The notes below the pieces were generated by a model. The model searched no databases, was not told the DNA's origin, and saw only the letters and a list, made by a program, of their open reading frames with translations. Positions 16,521 to 21,280 of a DNA stretch of 21,280 bases are shown piece after piece; the first letter of the stretch is position 1, and the number at the start of each line of letters is the position of its first letter. Both the position numbers and the translations under genes were made by a program. The stretch is from RYN-428 sp035695715 (GTDB lineage: Bacteria > Planctomycetota > Phycisphaerae > Tepidisphaerales > Tepidisphaeraceae), in NCBI GenBank assembly GCA_035695715.1, contig DASRRM010000505.1:1-21280 (forward strand), in the 5' to 3' direction.

Positions 16521-17732
16521 CTAACTCGCCGGAGCGGCCTGCGCGCCGAGGGATGGACTGGCCTCCCGCGGCGCGTCGGTTGGAAGCCATATCACAAACG
16601 TGCTTCCCTTTCCGACTTCGCTTTGGCAGGCGATCGTTCCGCCGTGCATCTCGATGAACGCGCGGGCGATCGAAAGGCCCAGTCCCAGTCCGCGCCGGCC
16701 AAATTCGTAATGGCCCGATGAATGATGTGATACGTCAAATCCGGTGAAAAATGGCTCGAAAACCCGCGTCAGACATGCGCTGTCGATGCCGGTGCCGGTG
16801 TCGCTGACACGGATTTCGATGCCGGTCGGCGTGCGATTGGCCGCCAGCGTCACCCGCCCGCCGTCGGGCGTGAATTTCACCGCATTGAGCATGAGATGGC
16901 TGATGCAATCGCGGATTTTTAATGCATCGACGCCGAGCATTCCCAGGTCGGCTGGAATTCTCAGGTCGAGCGTTTGCTTGCGAAGTGAAATAAACGGCCG
17001 CACTTCCTCGGCGGCATCGGTCAGCAGCGCCGCCATGTCGGTTGGCGTGCGATCGAGGGCCTTGTCGAAGTTGCCGGCGCTGAGCATTTTCACGAGCTGG
17101 TCGATGATGCGCTGGAGGCGTTTGCCGGCCATGTCAATCCGCATCAGCAGTGGCCGCAACGGGTTGGGATCGATCGCCTGCTGCAATGCCAGTTGCTCCA
17201 GCCCGAGCAGAATCGTCAACGGGGTGCGCAATTCATGGCTGGCGACCTGGATGAAGGCGCGCTTCAGTTCATTGGCCCGGCTCAGTTCGGCATTAGCCGT
17301 CGCCAGCTCGGTATTACTAATTTGCAAATTTTTGATCAGCTTTCGACGTTCCACTAACAGGTCATAGCGCTCGACGGCCTGGCGAATGGTCGCCTCCAGT
17401 TCCTCCGGGTCCCAAGGCTTGGTGATGTAACGGTAAACATTGCCCTGATTGATGGCGTCGATGACCGCGCGGATGTCGGCATAGCCGGTGAAGAGCAGGC
17501 GGATGGCTTCGGGATAGTCGCCGCGAATTTGCCGGAGGAATTCGACCCCGGTGATGTCGGGCATGCGCTGGTCGGTCATGACGACGTGGACTTCTTCGCT
17601 GCTCATGATGTCCATGGCAGCCTTGGCGCGGGTCGCGCCGAGCACGCGATATTCCAGCCGCAGAAGGTCCTGAACGCTCTTGACGACGTCCGGCTCATCA
17701 TCGACTACCAAAATCGTATGTCGATCGGCCAT
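16521..17732 (-). CDS. Receiver-histidine kinase hybrid (soluble)
   Basis: 403 residues, no membrane helix. The N-terminal receiver (about 1-125) has VVDDEPD, the acceptor Asp54 in MTDQRMPDITG, Thr82 in LFTGYAD and Lys105 in ITKPWDP. The DQRMP variant is known from receivers paired with RpfG-like and kinase outputs. A helical linker (128-157) leads to the HisKA domain with ASHELRTPL (His166), then an ATPase domain with the N-box MLNAVKFTPDGG (Asn283), G1 DTGTG from Asp311 and G2 RGLGLGLS. Receiver-first kinases take phosphate from another kinase and change their own activity in response. GGAGG stands 11 bases before the ATG, slightly far. It is in line with the PAS kinase downstream and divergent from the regulator at 17941. 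Confidence 0.92.
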   Translation of the reverse strand: MADRHTILVVDDEPDVVKSVQDLLRLEYRVLGATRAKAAMDIMSSEEVHVVMTDQRMPDITGVEFLRQIRGDYPEAIRLLFTGYADIRAVIDAINQGNVYRYITKPWDPEELEATIRQAVERYDLLVERRKLIKNLQISNTELATANAELSRANELKRAFIQVASHELRTPLTILLGLEQLALQQAIDPNPLRPLLMRIDMAGKRLQRIIDQLVKMLSAGNFDKALDRTPTDMAALLTDAAEEVRPFISLRKQTLDLRIPADLGMLGVDALKIRDCISHLMLNAVKFTPDGGRVTLAANRTPTGIEIRVSDTGTGIDSACLTRVFEPFFTGFDVSHHSSGHYEFGRRGLGLGLSIARAFIEMHGGTIACQSEVGKGSTFVIWLPTDAPREASPSLGAQAAPAS

Positions 17733-17940
17733 ATTTTTTGTAACCTCCGCGCGGGTTTTGCGTCTGTTACCGATAGAAGGAGTTCACGTCCGCGAAGCGC
17801 GATGGCTCGGTAATCGCGATGACAGAACATAAAAGCTGTATACCTGATACCCGCGGTTTTGGGGACGTGAATATCAGAACGCTCGAAGGGAACAAAGTCA
17901 AAGCTTGCCGCCGCCAAACTGGGGAAAGAGAGTAGAAGCT

Positions 17941-18339
17941 ATGAAGACACGAATCTTAATTATCGATGATGAAGCGGAATATTCCTCGATGCTCAAGGCG
18001 CATCTGGAATCGCTGGGGTATTACGAGGTGGCGGAGGAAAACGACGAAACGCGAAGCCTGGCCACTGCCCATGAATTCGGCCCCGACCTGATCCTTCTCG
18101 ATGTGATGATGCCGAACCTCGAAGGCAGCGAAGTGGCCGCGATGATCCGCCACGATTCGCAATTGCATGAAACCCCAATCCTGTTTCTGACGGCCCTGGT
18201 CTCCGAATCCGACGCCCCCTGCGGCAGCTACCGCAGCGGCGGAAATGTCTTCCTGCCCAAATCGCTGCCCATCGACCGCCTGATGGAATGCATCGGACAG
18301 ACGATCGCGGAGGGCAGGGGCGCAGAAGTGGTGGTGTAG
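17941..18339 (+). CDS. Single-domain response regulator with atypical K-S loop
   Basis: 132 residues, a lone receiver. Asp9 and Asp10 (IIDDE), acceptor Asp54 in LLDVMMPN, and Thr84 in FLTA are in place. The conserved lysine is Lys107 in VFLPKSLP; the usual Lys-Pro is here Lys-Ser, with the proline two positions on, and DAPCGSYRSGGN replaces the common helix before it. I chose ATG 17941 because the receiver begins there; an in-frame ATG at 17905 would add 12 residues. It shares a 208-base divergent intergenic region with the receiver-kinase gene. An ATGACA/TATACC pair there has a 14-base spacer, too short for me to call a promoter. It probably relays phosphate within this cluster. Confidence 0.88.
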   Translation: MKTRILIIDDEAEYSSMLKAHLESLGYYEVAEENDETRSLATAHEFGPDLILLDVMMPNLEGSEVAAMIRHDSQLHETPILFLTALVSESDAPCGSYRSGGNVFLPKSLPIDRLMECIGQTIAEGRGAEVVV

Positions 18340-18364
18340 GAAATAACGACTTGCACGCGTTAGA

Positions 18365-18456
18365 ACGCCGGTTCTGAGGTACTCCGAAGAGCCGGGTGGG
18401 TAGCGCTGGCCACCGAGGGAAGAACCCGGCTCTTCGGAGTACCTCAGAACCGGCGT
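18365..18456. repeat. Long perfect inverted repeat, 33-bp arms (REP/BIME-like)
   Basis: Arm 18365-18397 is the exact reverse complement of 18424-18456, with a 26-base loop. Each arm holds TCTTCGGAGTACCTCAGA or its complement, shared with 12714-12741. It begins 25 bases after the stop of the upstream regulator. It could end transcription or be a dispersed palindromic element; no T-tract follows. Confidence 0.88.
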
Positions 18457-18587
18457 CTTGCGCAACCGCGGGTTTCCTTGTTGGATTCAGCGCTGAGCTG
18501 ACCAGCGGTATTTCATCGCTCGCATGCAACCCAATTAAATTCACCCCATGACTTGCGAGGCGGGCGATCTGACGTGAAACTGGCCAC

Positions 18588-20621
18588 ATGCGGGCCCCGG
18601 TTCGATTCACTCCTCAACATCCTCTGCGGAAAGTCTTCGCCGCGTTCAATATTGCTGCGATTGCGACGTTGGCGACGGTGGGATTGCATTATCTTCCACT
18701 GACCTCCGGTACCATGTCCAGACTTGACGACACCCTTTACGATCGCCTTTACCATTGCCGTAAATTTGAAGGCCGAACCGGGGGGCCGATCGTCATCGTG
18801 GCCGGCGATGACAAATCGATGGTTGAACTTGCCAAGCACGGCGTGAAATTCCCTTTCCCGCGCAACCTTTGGGGCGGTGCGGCGCAGTACGCGGAATCGA
18901 TGCATGCGCGGGCCGTGGTAATCGACATGACTTTTGAGGGCCCCTCAGGCAACGATGAATATTTCGCCAGTCAGTTGGACTCGATTCACATTCCCGTGAT
19001 CATCGCGACGACGGTCGATAAGGATGGGAAGCCACAGATTTTCGCGCCAAGAACGAAGAGGCCGCCAGTGTTCGGGGCCGCCAATATTTTGAAAGATGCG
19101 GTCGTGCGCGACTATAAGCCCGTTGTTGAAGGGATGCCGAGTCTGGCGCTGCGAACCGTGCAGATGCTTGGGATCACGCCGCCCCGCTGGGCGAATAAAA
19201 CGATGCGCCTGCATTACTATGGTCCGGGCGAGACTGATCAGAATCAGCCGTCACAGAGCACCTACCGGTACGTCTCGGCGAGTGCCGTTTTTTCCGCTTC
19301 GCAGAATCCCTCGCAGGCCGCCAGGTGGCTCGTTACCCCGGATATGTTCCGCGACAAGATTGTGTTGTTCGGGAGTATTGGGCAGGGCATGTACGACCTT
19401 AAGTCATCTCCTTGGTCCGATCTGTATCCCGGCGTTGAGGTTCAGGCCACCGCCATCGACAACTTGATCGATGGCCAGACCGTTCAAACCATTCCACCCC
19501 TTCCCGTGGCCGTGGCAACTTTCGTGTTGGCGTTTATCTCGGGATTGGGCGTGCTTTTTCCCCGGCGGACCACGCTCAAACTTGCAGCATCATTGGCTGT
19601 TGTGTTGGTGTTGGTGTTGGTGGCGATCGCAATGTTTCGCGCCGAGCAGATTCGCTGGGTGCCGCTGGTTACGCCGCTCACGGCATTGATTGCCACGATC
19701 ATCACCGCCTTCGCCTGGAGCTATCTGAAGGAAGACCGCCAACGCCGCTTCGTGGTCAAGGCGTTGTCGCAGTATCTGTCCCCGGAAATTGCGGCGCTAA
19801 TCGAAAGGAGCACCTCGGCCCTGGAACTGGGCGGCGAACGGCGTGAAATCACCGTCATCTTCACCGACCTTCAGGGATTCACCGACTTGAGCGAATCGAT
19901 GGCGCCCGAGCAACTCGCCACCGTCATCAATTACTACATGACTGAGATGTCCGGCGTCATCCTTTCGACCAACGGAACCGTGGCCCAATATCTCGGCGAT
20001 GGAATCATGGCGTTCTGGAGCGCGCCGATCCTGCAAAGCGACCACGCCATCCGCGCCTGCCGGGCGGCGCTGGGGATGAGAAAACGCGAAACGGAAATCA
20101 TCGCGGAGATGGCCGCTCTGGGGGCAAAGAACGTCGTGACCCGCATTGGCGTCAACACCGGGCAGATGGTCTTCGGCAACCTGGGCTCGCAGCAGAAATT
20201 CAGCTACGGCGTGATGGGCGATAACGTCAATCTCGGCAGCCGGCTCGAAGGCGCAAACAAACTTTACGGCTCGCGCATTCTGGTCGCCGAGTCGACGGCA
20301 CTTGCCGCCAAAGATCATTTCGTGTTTCGGCGGCTCGATGACCTTCGCGTCAAGGGAAAACTCAAAGCCGTCGGCGTTTATGAACTGATGGCCGAGGGGC
20401 AACCGGTCGGCGATTTGGCGGCTCAAGTCGAAGGTTATTCCGCGGCATTTCCGCTGTATCAGAGCCAACAGTGGGACAAGGCCGAGGCGATTTTGAAGGA
20501 ACTGCTTTTGCGCTGCCCGGACGACAAGCCCGCGGCGGCATTGCTTAAGCGTGTCGAAAAGCTGCGGCACGATCCGCCGGGGGCGGATTGGGACGGCGTA
20601 TATGTCGCGAAAGATAAGTGA
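18588..20621 (+). CDS. CHASE2-domain class III adenylate/guanylate cyclase
   Basis: 677 residues. One N-terminal helix (about 18-36) and three more (about 306-322, 331-350, 358-378) enclose an extracytoplasmic CHASE2 sensor (about 40-300; ARAVVIDMTFEGPS, KIVLFGSIGQGMYD, YPGVEVQATAIDNLIDG). The cyclase domain (about 415-600) has metal-binding Asp427 in VIFTDLQGFTDLSE and Asp471 in YLGDGIMAFWSAP. The transition-state pair Asn548 and Arg552 is in VNLGSRLEGANK. The substrate-selecting lysine position carries Gln467 (AQYLGD) and the paired Asp/Thr position carries Gly541 (SYGVMGD), so ATP specificity is not certain. A TPR-like tail (620-660) follows. The ATG has only a poor ribosome-binding site, so the exact start is less sure. 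The product would convert NTP to a cyclic nucleotide in the cytoplasm. Confidence 0.9.
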   Translation: MRAPVRFTPQHPLRKVFAAFNIAAIATLATVGLHYLPLTSGTMSRLDDTLYDRLYHCRKFEGRTGGPIVIVAGDDKSMVELAKHGVKFPFPRNLWGGAAQYAESMHARAVVIDMTFEGPSGNDEYFASQLDSIHIPVIIATTVDKDGKPQIFAPRTKRPPVFGAANILKDAVVRDYKPVVEGMPSLALRTVQMLGITPPRWANKTMRLHYYGPGETDQNQPSQSTYRYVSASAVFSASQNPSQAARWLVTPDMFRDKIVLFGSIGQGMYDLKSSPWSDLYPGVEVQATAIDNLIDGQTVQTIPPLPVAVATFVLAFISGLGVLFPRRTTLKLAASLAVVLVLVLVAIAMFRAEQIRWVPLVTPLTALIATIITAFAWSYLKEDRQRRFVVKALSQYLSPEIAALIERSTSALELGGERREITVIFTDLQGFTDLSESMAPEQLATVINYYMTEMSGVILSTNGTVAQYLGDGIMAFWSAPILQSDHAIRACRAALGMRKRETEIIAEMAALGAKNVVTRIGVNTGQMVFGNLGSQQKFSYGVMGDNVNLGSRLEGANKLYGSRILVAESTALAAKDHFVFRRLDDLRVKGKLKAVGVYELMAEGQPVGDLAAQVEGYSAAFPLYQSQQWDKAEAILKELLLRCPDDKPAAALLKRVEKLRHDPPGADWDGVYVAKDK

Positions 20622-20684
20622 CGAAAAGTTGCCATGCCAGTGCGAGAATGGTAAATACAGCAAAGCAAGCACCTGTCCAGTTAC

Positions 20685-20690
20685 GGGAGA
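20685..20690 (+). promoter_or_regulatory. Ribosome-binding site deciding the start of the SH3-like protein
   Basis: GGGAGA lies five bases before ATG 20696. The in-frame ATG at 20618 overlaps the end of the cyclase gene, lacks a comparable site and would place 26 polar residues before the export signal. Confidence 0.65.
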
Positions 20691-20695
20691 TCAAC

Positions 20696-21190
20696 ATGAT
20701 TCGGTCCCATCGCGCCATCTCGCCGGCCCTTCGACGCACTTTTGCCACCGCCGTCGTGGTTGTCATCGCGGGAATCAGCATCGCTGATTCGGTTAAGATT
20801 CAGCAGTCGGTTGAAATCCACGCCAAGGCAGGCATTCTGCTGGACGATCCGCTGGAAACCGTGCCTGCCGACACGCAGCTCCAGGTCGTTGGGGTGGATC
20901 AGGGTTTTTATAAGGTCAAGACGCCAAAGGGGACGGTTGGCTATGTGCAGCGCGACGATCTTCCCGCCAATTACGATCTGTCCAAGGCGACGGCAAACGC
21001 GAATACGAGCGGCCTGAGCACCAGCGCTGCAAGTAAGGACGTGCTGGAAAACGATGCCCTGCGGTATGCACAGACCAATAACCTGAATCCCAAGCCGCTG
21101 GACAATTTGCTGACGCAAGAGAAACTGATCACGACGAAGGAGCTGCGCGAGTTTGATGCCCAAGGTCACGTGGGCGTGATGGGAAAATAG
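20696..21190 (+). CDS. Secreted protein with bacterial SH3-like domain
   Basis: 164 residues. The N-terminus is a basic segment and hydrophobic helix (RRTFATAVVVVIAGISIADS), an export signal or anchor. Residues about 33-92 match a bacterial SH3 (SH3_3-like) fold: KIQQSVEIHAKAGILLDDP, TQLQVVGVDQGFYKVKTPKG and TVGYVQRDDL. By family knowledge such domains bind cell-wall peptides or other ligands in the envelope. The C-terminal 70 residues are polar (Asn/Thr/Ser-rich, then YAQTNNLNPKPLDNLL) with no recognised domain. It starts 74 bases after the cyclase stop on the same strand, so co-transcription is possible. The ligand is unknown. Confidence 0.8.
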   Translation: MIRSHRAISPALRRTFATAVVVVIAGISIADSVKIQQSVEIHAKAGILLDDPLETVPADTQLQVVGVDQGFYKVKTPKGTVGYVQRDDLPANYDLSKATANANTSGLSTSAASKDVLENDALRYAQTNNLNPKPLDNLLTQEKLITTKELREFDAQGHVGVMGK

Positions 21191-21266
21191 GGATGAAGCA
21201 GCGTGGTCGGGTGTGACCTCATTCTTCATTCTTCACTTGCTAAGGGCGCTCAACCATGAGGAAGCC

Positions 21267-21280
21267 ATGAAATTCGCAAA
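21267..21280 (+). CDS. Start of a further gene, cut by the window edge
   Basis: ATGAAATTCGCAAA reads MKFA and runs off the end. GAGGAA at 21258-21263 sits three to four bases before it, a plausible if tight ribosome-binding site. Too little is visible to name it; the lysine after the Met would fit the start of an export signal. Confidence 0.4.

Noticed and set aside
17993..18610. 205-codon minus-strand open frame over the last receiver and the 18.4-kb repeat
   Set aside because: It is antisense to an intact receiver and crosses the 33-bp inverted repeat; no start context or domain supports it.

Overview
The window looks like chromosomal DNA from a GC-rich planctomycete, probably of the Phycisphaerae/Tepidisphaerales kind. 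This is inferred from gene content, not from any marker gene. The main pointers are a planctomycete-type ECF sigma factor, a membrane-anchored Ser/Thr kinase fused to WD40 repeats, three MJ0042-like zinc-ribbon proteins in a row, secreted beta-propeller/He_PIG proteins, and many short palindromic intergenic repeats. There is no rRNA, tRNA, intact transposase, CRISPR array or phage gene.

Layout. (1) 1-1930: a CPA1-type Na+/H+ antiporter on the minus strand. It sits between two pairs of tandem repeats that share the core ATGAAACCGGGACG in opposite orientations. A 50-bp perfect palindrome lies just past its stop codon. Directly upstream is the last 38 codons of an hrpA-like RNA helicase, cut off at one of the repeats. 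(2) 1931-5860: a 1309-residue secreted protein with three propeller-like modules separated by two He_PIG (cadherin-like) domains. (3) 5985-9248: a WD40 Ser/Thr kinase (minus) and an ECF sigma factor (plus) joined head to head near 8730. Both lack their 5' ends: the kinase has lost the N-lobe, catalytic loop and DFG region, and the sigma factor has lost its N-terminus. This junction is the strangest structure in the window. It is either a real rearrangement that destroyed both genes or an assembly/amplification chimera. (4) 9413-11238: three co-directional zinc-ribbon proteins, the first two membrane-anchored and the third carrying a PH/GRAM-like domain. (5) 11361-12452: a secreted PQQ-like propeller protein (minus). 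(6) 12453-12915: a gene-free stretch with two hairpin-type repeats, followed by a conserved hypothetical protein. (7) 13466-18339: a two-component cluster with a lone receiver (+), a multi-TM PAS-PAS histidine kinase (-), a receiver-histidine kinase hybrid (-) and another lone receiver (+). (8) 18365-18456: a long hairpin repeat. (9) 18588-21190: a CHASE2-type class III nucleotide cyclase followed by a secreted SH3-like protein. A further gene begins at the right edge.

Working together: the four two-component genes carry intact phosphorylation residues and could form one phosphorelay with no DNA-binding output, since neither lone receiver has an effector domain. The cyclase would sense an extracytoplasmic signal through CHASE2, but its substrate-specifying positions are unusual. 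The zinc-ribbon trio is spaced like an operon. No single undescribed defence or mobile system is evident. The most unusual content is the double-truncated sigma/kinase junction and the family of short palindromic repeats that mark gene edges and breakpoints.
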